NCBI GenBank assembly: GCA_021827255.1
Contig: JAKAWO010000218.1
Coordinates: 1 to 5,355, forward strand
Reading direction: 5' to 3'
DNA: 5,355 nucleotides
Origin: Acidobacteriota bacterium
GTDB lineage: Bacteria; Acidobacteriota; Terriglobia; UBA7540
A program made the position numbers and the translations under genes. Shown piece after piece: positions 1 through 5,355 of the stretch (position 1 is the stretch's first letter; each line of letters starts with the position of its first letter). Under the pieces are notes generated by a model. That model ran no database searches. It was given only the letters and a program-made list of their open reading frames with translations, and was not told the origin of the DNA.

Positions 1-13
1 GGCTGGGTTGAAT

Positions 14-268
14 TTATTTTGCGAAATGTAGCTTCTGCCACAGTGTTTCCAGAAGCAGGCCGACCAGCGCATACGCAGCGGCATTCGCAAGAAGAATCCA
101 ATAAAGGCGAAGCGGATAAAAACTAAAAAGCGCAATGGGGCAAGTTAACCGGACGAGAATCGCAATCGGTTTGGTTGACCCTATCAAAGTTGGCCTTGCG
201 AGGGCATAAAGTGCCCAGCAGCCAGCAACCAGTAGGTCCCGTTTCCATTGCAGGTCCACATTTGGCAA
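14..268 (-). CDS. Small hypothetical membrane protein (84 aa, TTG start)
   Basis: I do not recognise a named family. The 84-residue product is strongly hydrophobic: a weak segment at about residues 12-24, a second at about 34-50 and a clear one at about 55-74 (YWILLANAAAYALVGLLLE), with basic residues near the ends. It is probably an inner-membrane protein with two or three passes. The pattern of a Tyr-Pro followed by an Asn in the last hydrophobic stretch and a final Glu resembles small membrane proteins I associate with Acidobacteriota, which is recollection rather than a search result. An in-frame TGA lies directly before the TTG at 266-268, so no earlier start exists. A GTG three codons later is the alternative, and neither has a clear Shine-Dalgarno. 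It is divergent from the Kdo hydroxylase gene with 125 bases between. No enzymatic motif is visible, so no function is proposed. Confidence 0.55.
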   Translation of the reverse strand: MPNVDLQWKRDLLVAGCWALYALARPTLIGSTKPIAILVRLTCPIALFSFYPLRLYWILLANAAAYALVGLLLETLWQKLHFAK

Positions 269-393
269 TCAGGAACCGAACCTGTGGGACGGTCAGAGTC
301 AAACTGCACCACCACCGGTTTTTCGCGTGCCAAACAGGGCAGAGATAGTGTAGAAATGAGGACTGACCGAACGCGCCAGGGCGCTTCGCTTCG

Positions 394-1272
394 ATGGAAC
401 TTGTTACCGTCAGAAGTTGGGATGCGGAGATCGGCTCCGACGCCTACGGGAGACTCGAAGCCGGAAACATCCTGTTTTATCCGGGCGTACCGATTGAGTT
501 TTCGGAAGACGACCGCCAATTTCTACTGTCGCAGCGGCAGACGGATGCGCCGTATCACAAAAATATCGCTTACCGGCCGAGAGAGGACTCATTGACCGGA
601 ACGGCAAGAGGCAGCGACGCCGAGCGGCTTCGGCGCATCATGCGCTCTTTCACCGAGCAGACCGTGCGGCTGCTTACGCGAGGGCTGGCCAGGTACGCGG
701 CCTCGTGGCGCCTCGATTACGCCAGCTTCCGGCCATGCGAAGAAGCAGGCCGCAGCTTGCGACTCCACGCGCGGAACGACTTGCTCCACTTCGACGCGTT
801 TCCGACTCGGCCCACCCACGGCGACCGCATTCTGCGGTTTTTCGTGAATCTGAACCCTGAAAAACCGCGTGTTTGGCTGACCACCGATCCTTTTCCGGAA
901 CTGGCAGACCGATTTGCAGCCGCAGCGGGACTCTCGCGTCGGGCGAAAAGAGGCCGGTCGCCGCTCGCGCGCCTGGGACGGAAAATAGGTTTCGGCCGCC
1001 CTCCCTATGATGCGATCATGCACCGCTTCCACAATTTCTTGAAAGAGAACGCAGAGTTCCAACGCGCTTGTTCGAAGCAGCAATGGATCTTTCCGCCGCA
1101 GTCGAGCTGGCTGGTGTTGACCGACATGGTGAGCCACGCGGTGCTTTCCGGCCAGATGGCGCTCGAACAAACCTTCATTGTGGCGCGGCGCTCCATGCTC
1201 AAGCCCGAATTGGCCCCGGCGGCGGTTTTGGAGCGTCTCATCGGCTTGCCGGTGATCTGGGGCGAGAAGTAG
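394..1272 (+). CDS. kdoO: Kdo hydroxylase, Fe(II)/2-oxoglutarate-dependent dioxygenase
   Basis: The 292-residue product matches the Kdo hydroxylase family (KdoO, known from Burkholderia and Yersinia). Those enzymes use Fe(II), 2-oxoglutarate and O2 to hydroxylate C3 of a Kdo sugar on the LPS inner core, giving Ko (D-glycero-D-talo-oct-2-ulosonic acid). The facial-triad motif HxD is at H132-F133-D134 (LLHFDAFPTRP), and the likely distal iron ligand is H248 in DMVSHAVLSGQ. An Arg at 265 or 266 is a candidate for binding the 2-oxoglutarate carboxylate. The stretch RILRFFVNLNPEKPRVW (about 145-161) is typical of the family, and the length is close to family members. No signal peptide is seen, so a cytoplasmic enzyme acting before LPS export fits. 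An in-frame TGA at 364 makes ATG 394 the first start. Only a weak AGGG (378-381) precedes it, inside a GC-rich inverted repeat. Family assignment is confident; that the substrate is lipid-A-linked Kdo is inferred from characterised homologues. Confidence 0.9.
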   Translation: MELVTVRSWDAEIGSDAYGRLEAGNILFYPGVPIEFSEDDRQFLLSQRQTDAPYHKNIAYRPREDSLTGTARGSDAERLRRIMRSFTEQTVRLLTRGLARYAASWRLDYASFRPCEEAGRSLRLHARNDLLHFDAFPTRPTHGDRILRFFVNLNPEKPRVWLTTDPFPELADRFAAAAGLSRRAKRGRSPLARLGRKIGFGRPPYDAIMHRFHNFLKENAEFQRACSKQQWIFPPQSSWLVLTDMVSHAVLSGQMALEQTFIVARRSMLKPELAPAAVLERLIGLPVIWGEK

Positions 1273-1335
1273 CCGCGGCGAATAACCGGCGGCCGGACAT
1301 CGAACGCGCGGCCAGGATGGCCAATGACTCTTCAC

Positions 1336-1340
1336 AGGAG
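1336..1340 (+). promoter_or_regulatory. Shine-Dalgarno AGGAG that selects the TTG start at 1347
   Basis: AGGAG lies 6 bases upstream of an in-frame TTG at 1347-1349. The nearer upstream ATG (1317) has no comparable site and would put ten polar residues before the signal peptide. This site therefore supports TTG 1347 as the start of the lipoprotein gene. Confidence 0.75.
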
Positions 1341-1346
1341 ATCCTC

Positions 1347-1904
1347 TTGAGACTCAAGCGAAATGTTGTTTCTTTTTGTTGCGCCTTATCGCTGGCCGGA
1401 ATGATGGCCGCCTGCTCCCATTCGTCCGAACCGGCGGCAGGCAAGCCGGCGGCTGCGGGCCAGGCCGCGAGAGCCGTGCAACCATCCTGCGCTCCGCCAG
1501 CGGAGGCCGCCGCGTCTTCAACCGGCCAATCCAACATCTGGCAGTCAGAAACCACTTGCAAAGAATACCGCGTCGTCATCAAGGGTGACCGTCTGGTGGC
1601 GGATTGGGTCAACCTTCCGCCGGTTGCCGCCCAGCACGGGTCCTACATCCACACGGTTTGCAAGCGGGAGGGATCGAAATGGGTGGGGACAGCGTCCATC
1701 TTTATGGCTTGCACGATCGGCAAAGGGGCGCAGGAGCACATCGCCAATACATGCCATCTGAGAATGAAAATGGAGTTTGATACGGTGACGTCCAATCTGA
1801 TCGTCGGGCGCGGAGAAGGGATCGTTCCGGGTAAATTCGACTGCCGCACGTGCAAGGCGCTGGAGACGGGGTGGGCAGATTTCAAATGGGTGCCCGTGAA
1901 GTGA
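1347..1904 (+). CDS. Cys-rich putative lipoprotein of unknown function
   Basis: I do not recognise a characterised family. Starting at TTG 1347 (AGGAG 6 bases upstream) gives 185 residues with a textbook lipoprotein signal: basic MRLKRN, a hydrophobic stretch about 7-20, and lipobox MAAC with the lipidated Cys at position 23. Residue 24 is Ser, not Asp, so outer-membrane sorting would be expected under the E. coli rule. Residues 24-60 form an Ala/Pro/Ser-rich linker. The globular part (about 61-185) has Cys at 71, 105, 122, 136, 166 and 169, plus one in the linker (48), which suggests disulfides; 166 and 169 form a CxxC (FDCRTCK). The end is aromatic (GWADFKWVPVK). The domain looks beta-rich, with no catalytic signature I can name. 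It follows kdoO by 74 bases on the same strand and may be cotranscribed, but a functional link to LPS is not shown. An extension to ATG 1317 is possible but less likely. Confidence 0.8.
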   Translation: MRLKRNVVSFCCALSLAGMMAACSHSSEPAAGKPAAAGQAARAVQPSCAPPAEAAASSTGQSNIWQSETTCKEYRVVIKGDRLVADWVNLPPVAAQHGSYIHTVCKREGSKWVGTASIFMACTIGKGAQEHIANTCHLRMKMEFDTVTSNLIVGRGEGIVPGKFDCRTCKALETGWADFKWVPVK

Positions 1905-2021
1905 ACGCATGCGGCCGACGCCCAGCCACCGCTCCAGCGTTTCACTTAGCCCCTCTGCCCGCTGACGGAAGCACTTTTCGCCCGAGGCGCAAGGGCATAA
2001 ATTCAACTTCGCCTCAGCGTC

Positions 2022-3014
2022 TCAAGCCGGTTTTTTCTTCTTGATCTCTTCGATCAGGGGCGGAACGATTTCAAAAAGATCGCCGACCACCCCGTAAGTG
2101 GCAATTTCAAAAATCGGCGCCTCTTTGTCCTTGTTGATGGCGACAATGGTCCTTGATCCTTTCATGCCGACCTGGTGCTGAATGGCGCCGGAGATGCCCA
2201 GGGCGACGTAAAGGTGGGGGGCGACCGTCTGGCCGGAGCTGCCGATTTGCCGGTCCATCGGCAGCCAGCCGCTGTCACAAATCGGCCGCGAGGCGCCCAG
2301 TTCCGCGCCCAACGCCTCCGCCAGTTTTTTGGCCAGCTCCAGATTTTCCGGCCCCTTGATGCCGCGCCCGACCGCCACGATGGCGCGGGCTTGGGTCAGG
2401 TCCACGGCTTGTTTTGCCTCACGAAAGGGTTCGCCGGCTTGGGCGCGGATAGTTTCCGGGGTCAGGCTGGCCGCGACGGAGGTCACGCGGGCCGGCGCGG
2501 CGCCACGCTGAACGGAATCCTCGCGAAAGGCCGCAGCCTGGAATGAAACAAAGTATGGCGGCTCACCGACGAATTCCGTATCCGCGCACAGCTTTCCTTG
2601 GAACACGGGGCGGACAAAAACAAGCCGATCGCCGTCGCGCCGGTAGCCCAGGCAGTCGCCGATCAGGCCGCGCCCCTCCCTCGCGGCAAGCCGCGGAGCG
2701 AAGTCTCGCGCCTGATAAGTGTGACTGAAGACCACAAAACGCGGCTGGCGCTGCTCAATGACCTGGAAGAGCGCGGCGGTGTAACCGTCCGGGGTATAAT
2801 CCCTGAGAAGCGGCGAAGTGAGGGCGACGACCTCGCTAAGTTCCGCGCCGGCAAGTTCATCCGCGAGCGCGGCCACATCCTCGCCCGCAACCACCGTGGC
2901 CACGGCAGCGCCGATGTCCCGCGCCAGGCGCTGCCCGCCGGCCAGAGCTTCCCACGCGGCGCGCGCCGGCTTGCCTCCGTGATGCTCGGCGAAAACCAGG
3001 ACTTCATCCCCCAT
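2022..3014 (-). CDS. etfA: Electron transfer flavoprotein, alpha subunit
   Basis: This 330-residue protein is the FAD-carrying subunit of the EtfAB heterodimer, a soluble carrier that takes electrons from acyl-CoA and related dehydrogenases and passes them to ETF:quinone oxidoreductase. The N-terminal half is the alpha/beta ETF domain (about 4-180). The C-terminal FAD domain contains VGRGIKGPEN (215-224), GASRPICDSGW (240-250), QIGSSGQTVAP (256-266), GISGAIQH (273-280) and VAINKDKEAPIF (291-302). Aligning by motif with human ETFA, R243, S260 and H280 correspond to the FAD-contacting Arg249, Thr266 and His286; Ser for Thr is conservative. The length is normal and there is no break. It starts at ATG with AAGAGG (3021-3026) 6 bases upstream, 22 bases after the etfB stop, so the two are almost certainly cotranscribed and made in equal amounts. 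It ends in a Lys-rich tail. Confidence 0.97.
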   Translation of the reverse strand: MGDEVLVFAEHHGGKPARAAWEALAGGQRLARDIGAAVATVVAGEDVAALADELAGAELSEVVALTSPLLRDYTPDGYTAALFQVIEQRQPRFVVFSHTYQARDFAPRLAAREGRGLIGDCLGYRRDGDRLVFVRPVFQGKLCADTEFVGEPPYFVSFQAAAFREDSVQRGAAPARVTSVAASLTPETIRAQAGEPFREAKQAVDLTQARAIVAVGRGIKGPENLELAKKLAEALGAELGASRPICDSGWLPMDRQIGSSGQTVAPHLYVALGISGAIQHQVGMKGSRTIVAINKDKEAPIFEIATYGVVGDLFEIVPPLIEEIKKKKPA

Positions 3015-3036
3015 AACGGGCCTCTTCTCACGACGC

Positions 3037-3816
3037 TTATATCACGCGCGCTTCGTTTTTGAGCTTTTCCACCAGCTTCCGGGCAATTTCTTTGGAAGCG
3101 CCTTCCAGGAATTCCGTTTTGCCGGACTTAGGAGGCGCGTAGATTTTTGAAATTTTCTGACGAAGCGAGACCGCCTCGGGAGCCAGTCCAAGCCCTTCGA
3201 AACCCAGCTTCTGGAGCGGTTTATTTTTGGCAGCCAGAATGCCCTTGAGCGTGGCGTAGCGCGGCTTATTGATACCGGACTGAATGGTCAGCACGGCCGG
3301 CAGCGGCATCTCAATCCATTGGAACCAGCCGGCCTCGAGCTCGCGCTTTACCTTGAGGGCTTTCTCGCTGGCTTGAATCTCCATGATGATGGTAGCGTGC
3401 GGCCAGCCGAGCATCTCCGCCAGAATGACGCCCGTCTGCGCGAAACCGTCGTCGTCCGCCTGCAATCCGGTCAGAACCAGGTCGGGATTCTCTCTCGCCA
3501 CTGCCGCCGCCAGAACCCGCGCCGTCGCGTAAGCGTCGAGATTCTGAAAGGCGGGATCGTCCAGGTGCCAGGCGCGGTCAGCGCCTTTGGCGAGGGCTTC
3601 CTTGAGCGCTTGAGCGGCGCGCTCGGGGCCGAGCGTGCAGACCGCCACTTCACCGCCTCGCTTCTCCCTCAGACGCAAAGCTTCTTCGAGCGCGTAAATA
3701 TCGGGCTCGTTGATTTCAAAGCTGACGTCCGTTTCGCGCACCCATGTGGATTCCGCGTTGAGCCGGAGGACGGCGTCGCGGGCTGGAACCTGTTTGATGC
3801 AAACGGCAATTTTCAT
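3037..3816 (-). CDS. etfB: Electron transfer flavoprotein, beta subunit
   Basis: This 259-residue protein is the partner of EtfA. It binds AMP in conventional ETFs and carries the loop that docks on dehydrogenases. Visible features are MKIAVCIKQVP at the start, the nucleotide-binding motif LTGLQADDDGFAQTG (115-129) followed by AEMLGWP (133-139), and the ETF-beta signature VKRELEAGWFQ (156-166) through LPAVLTIQSGINKPRYATLKG (172-192). L190 falls where the recognition-loop leucine (human Leu195) sits. The QTG form of the motif, rather than the DGDTAQVGP form of bifurcating EtfB, points to a conventional non-bifurcating ETF serving acyl-CoA oxidation or similar; this is inference from motif only. 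The start is ATG with a weak, distant GGAG (3830-3833, 13 bases away). It lies 108 bases downstream of fabF and 22 bases before etfA. Confidence 0.97.
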   Translation of the reverse strand: MKIAVCIKQVPARDAVLRLNAESTWVRETDVSFEINEPDIYALEEALRLREKRGGEVAVCTLGPERAAQALKEALAKGADRAWHLDDPAFQNLDAYATARVLAAAVARENPDLVLTGLQADDDGFAQTGVILAEMLGWPHATIIMEIQASEKALKVKRELEAGWFQWIEMPLPAVLTIQSGINKPRYATLKGILAAKNKPLQKLGFEGLGLAPEAVSLRQKISKIYAPPKSGKTEFLEGASKEIARKLVEKLKNEARVI

Positions 3817-3831
3817 CGTGTAGGTTGGGCT

Positions 3832-3864
3832 CCGGGAAACCGGGAATGCCAGGGACGGTCTGGC
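3832..3864 (-). other. Two small inverted repeats in the etfB leader
   Basis: In the 108-base gap between fabF and etfB, the minus-strand transcript could form GCCAG-7-CTGGC (arms 3860-3864 and 3848-3852) and then CCGG-TTTC-CCGG (arms 3840-3843 and 3832-3835). The second overlaps the only SD-like GGAG of etfB (3830-3833). No T-run follows either, so they do not look like an intrinsic terminator. The pairing is seen directly; any role in translation, RNA stability or separating fabF from etfBA expression is speculation, and stems this short can occur by chance. Confidence 0.25.
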
Positions 3865-3924
3865 TCGAGGGTTGGCTTAGCCCGCTAGGAACAAATCCGC
3901 GCCAAGGCCACCCACTTCTCTAGG

Positions 3925-5166
3925 CTAGCCGGTGTAACGCTTGAACAGCAGGGCCGCGTTGGTGCCGCCGAAGCCAAACGAGTTCGACAAAGCATACTCG
4001 ACTTGCGCCGGGCGCGCCTGGTTTGGAACGTAATCGAGATCGCAGTCGGGATCGGGATGCTCGTAATTAATCGTCGGCGGCAGGATCTGGTCGCGCAACG
4101 CCAGAACTGTGATGCCCGCCTCCAGGCCGCCCGCCCCGCCCAGCAAATGGCCGGTCATGGACTTGGTAGAGCTGACCGGAACCCTCTTGGCCGCCTCGCC
4201 AAACACTTTCTTGATGGCCAAGGTTTCCAGCCGGTCGTTGTAGGGCGTCGAGGTGCCGTGGGCGTTGATATATTCCACCTGGTCGGGGGTGGCGCCCGCG
4301 CTCGCCAGGGTATGACGCATGGCCCGCACGGCCCCGTCGGCGTCCTCGGACGGTTGTGTAATGTGGAAGGCGTCGCCCGACATGCCGTACCCGACAATCT
4401 CCGCCAGAATCGGCGCGCCGCGCTGCAGCGCGAAGTTGAGTTCTTCCAGAATCAGGATGCCGGCGCCCTCGCCCACCACAAAACCGTCGCGCTCAGCATC
4501 GAAGGGGCGGCTGGCTTTTTGCGGGGCGTCATTGCGCGTGGAAAGAGCGCGCATGGCCGCGAACCCTCCTACTCCCATCGGCGTAATGGCCGCCTCGGTT
4601 CCGCCGCATATCATCACCTCCGCGTCAGAACGCTGAATCAGACGATAGGAGTCGCCGACGGCGTGGGCGCTCGACGAGCAGGCCGTGCAGGTCGCCGAAT
4701 TCGGCCCCTTCGCGCCCCATCGAATGGAAACAAATCCCGAAGCCAAATTGACAATAGCGGCGGGAATGAAGAAGGGGGAAATCTTTCGCGGACCGCCCTG
4801 CATGAGCGCCGTATGCTCGCGCTCGATGACGTCGAATCCCCCGATGCCGGAGCCGATGTAAACCCCCGCCCGATCGGCGATTTCGGGCGCGAGGTTGAGC
4901 CGCGCCTGCCGCATCGCAAATTCCGTCGCCGCCAGCGCGAACTGGATGAATAGGCCCATCTTTTTGAGCTCTTTTTTTTCGATGAATTGGAGCGGATCGA
5001 ACCCCTTGACTTCCGCCGCGATGCTGACGGGAAAGCCTGTGACGTCAAAATGAGTGATGGGGCCTACGCCGCTTTGGCCGGCGAGGAGATTCCGCCAAGT
5101 CTCTTCAGTTCCCACGCCGACGGCGCTGACCAAGCCGACTCCCGTGACCACGACTCTGCGCGCCAA
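3925..5166 (-). CDS. fabF: Beta-ketoacyl-ACP synthase II
   Basis: This 413-residue enzyme elongates fatty acids by condensing malonyl-ACP with acyl-ACP in cytoplasmic type II fatty-acid synthesis. It is full length for KAS II and shows the thiolase-fold condensing-enzyme motifs: MARRVVVTGVG at the start, the nucleophilic Cys163 in TCTACSSSAHA, His303 in NAHGTSTPYND, Lys335 and His340 in SSTKSMTGHLLGGAGG, and the C-terminal glycine loop NSFGFGGTN (395-403). GGPRKISPFFIP (124-135) and GVGGFAAMRALSTRND (198-213) are typical of FabF as opposed to FabB. The complete Cys-His-His triad argues against a chain-length-factor paralogue. The start is TTG (5164-5166) with AAGGAG 9 bases upstream. acpP ends 29 bases upstream, giving the classic acpP-fabF pair. 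The coding strand has an A8 run at 4972-4979 in an otherwise GC-rich gene; the reading frame is intact through it. Confidence 0.97.
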   Translation of the reverse strand: MARRVVVTGVGLVSAVGVGTEETWRNLLAGQSGVGPITHFDVTGFPVSIAAEVKGFDPLQFIEKKELKKMGLFIQFALAATEFAMRQARLNLAPEIADRAGVYIGSGIGGFDVIEREHTALMQGGPRKISPFFIPAAIVNLASGFVSIRWGAKGPNSATCTACSSSAHAVGDSYRLIQRSDAEVMICGGTEAAITPMGVGGFAAMRALSTRNDAPQKASRPFDAERDGFVVGEGAGILILEELNFALQRGAPILAEIVGYGMSGDAFHITQPSEDADGAVRAMRHTLASAGATPDQVEYINAHGTSTPYNDRLETLAIKKVFGEAAKRVPVSSTKSMTGHLLGGAGGLEAGITVLALRDQILPPTINYEHPDPDCDLDYVPNQARPAQVEYALSNSFGFGGTNAALLFKRYTG

Positions 5167-5175
5167 GTTGAGTCT

Positions 5176-5181
5176 CTCCTT
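5176..5181 (-). promoter_or_regulatory. Shine-Dalgarno AAGGAG for the fabF TTG start
   Basis: On the minus strand AAGGAG precedes the TTG at 5164-5166 by 9 bases, within the 29-base acpP-fabF gap. It makes the TTG the likely start, and the predicted protein then begins exactly at the conserved RRVVVTG strand. Confidence 0.8.
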
Positions 5182-5195
5182 GAGGGGTACGACGG

Positions 5196-5355
5196 TCAGT
5201 TTTTGGCGGACTTGCTGTGGGCTTGGATATAGTCAACGGCATCCTTGACGGTCTGAATCTTTTCGGCATCCTCATCAGGGATCTCAATGTCGAAAGACTC
5301 CTCGAACGCCATGACCAGCTCCACGATGTCGAGCGAGTCGGCTCCCAGGTCGTCC
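5196..5355 (-). CDS. acpP: Acyl carrier protein, C-terminal part (cut by window edge)
   Basis: The last 52 residues of an acyl carrier protein are visible, ending in TGA at 5196-5198. They begin DDLGADSLDIVELVMAFEES, in which the Ser of DSL (codon 5334-5336) is the 4'-phosphopantetheine attachment site that carries the growing acyl chain. The acidic recognition helix II (DIVELVMAFEE) and the helix III-IV region FDIEIPDEDAEKIQTVKDAV match bacterial AcpP. About 30 N-terminal residues lie beyond the right edge, judging by the usual length of about 78-80. The acidic composition and position just upstream of fabF support the housekeeping fatty-acid ACP rather than a polyketide carrier. The open 5' end is a window effect, not a truncation of the gene. 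Confidence 0.96.
   Translation of the reverse strand, partial: DDLGADSLDIVELVMAFEESFDIEIPDEDAEKIQTVKDAVDYIQAHSKSAKN

Noticed and set aside
269..393. Possible divergent promoters between the small membrane protein and kdoO
   Set aside because: Some AT-rich hexamers such as TAGTGT and TAGAAA occur near 348-356, but no convincing -35/-10 pair at normal spacing could be read by eye.
248..595. A plus-strand frame of 115 codons overlapping the kdoO start
   Set aside because: It runs out of frame into kdoO, is polar and low in structure-like pattern, and has no family resemblance.
589..1335. A 248-codon minus-strand open frame opposite kdoO
   Set aside because: Its composition (Arg, Gln, Pro rich, no domain) is that of an antisense shadow, and kdoO has intact catalytic motifs on the other strand.
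1068..1346. Upstream extension of the lipoprotein frame into kdoO
   Set aside because: The extension overlaps kdoO by about 200 bases and would bury the signal peptide internally. The TTG at 1347 with AGGAG gives a proper lipoprotein N-terminus.
1984..2015. Inverted repeat GAGGCG-20-CGCCTC between the convergent lipoprotein and etfA genes, as a possible bidirectional terminator
   Set aside because: The stem is only 6 bp with a 20-base loop. No T-run follows closely in either direction; the T6 at 2031-2036 is 15 bases away and inside the etfA 3' end.
3319..3888. A 189-codon plus-strand open frame opposite etfB
   Set aside because: Antisense shadow of a clearly real etfB; no supporting motif or ribosome site.
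4003..4953. A 316-codon plus-strand open frame opposite fabF
   Set aside because: It is antisense to a full-length, motif-complete fabF. It is Arg/Gly/Ala-rich with no recognisable domain, as expected for a shadow frame in GC-rich DNA.

Overview
The window looks like an ordinary chromosomal segment of a Gram-negative bacterium with moderately high GC. A Kdo-hydroxylase-type gene implies an outer membrane with Kdo-containing lipopolysaccharide, and there is a lipoprotein with a lipobox. The overall style (TTG starts, a small membrane protein and a Cys-rich lipoprotein of types I associate with Acidobacteriota, acpP-fabF next to etfBA) suggests Acidobacteriota. That taxonomic guess is inference only. 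I see no mobile element, CRISPR array, tRNA or rRNA.

Layout: (1) 14-268, minus strand: a small, uncharacterised, probably membrane-embedded protein with a TTG start. (2) 394-1272, plus strand: a Kdo hydroxylase (KdoO-like Fe(II)/2-oxoglutarate dioxygenase), which would convert a Kdo residue of the LPS inner core to Ko. (3) 1347-1904, plus strand: a Cys-rich lipoprotein of unknown function, starting at TTG behind a good Shine-Dalgarno. (4) 2022-5355, minus strand, reading right to left: acpP (cut by the window edge), fabF, etfB, etfA. The two plus-strand genes converge on etfA across 117 bases.

Functionally, the minus-strand cluster joins fatty-acid chain elongation (acyl carrier protein and beta-ketoacyl-ACP synthase II) to the electron transfer flavoprotein, which takes electrons from acyl-CoA dehydrogenases and passes them to the quinone pool. 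The plus-strand pair concerns the cell envelope. The theme is lipid and envelope metabolism. The core enzymes have their catalytic residues intact and no frameshift is visible. I found no clear sign of a previously undescribed system. The least explained parts are the Cys-rich lipoprotein beside kdoO, the small membrane protein, and the fabF-etfB junction with its two small hairpins.
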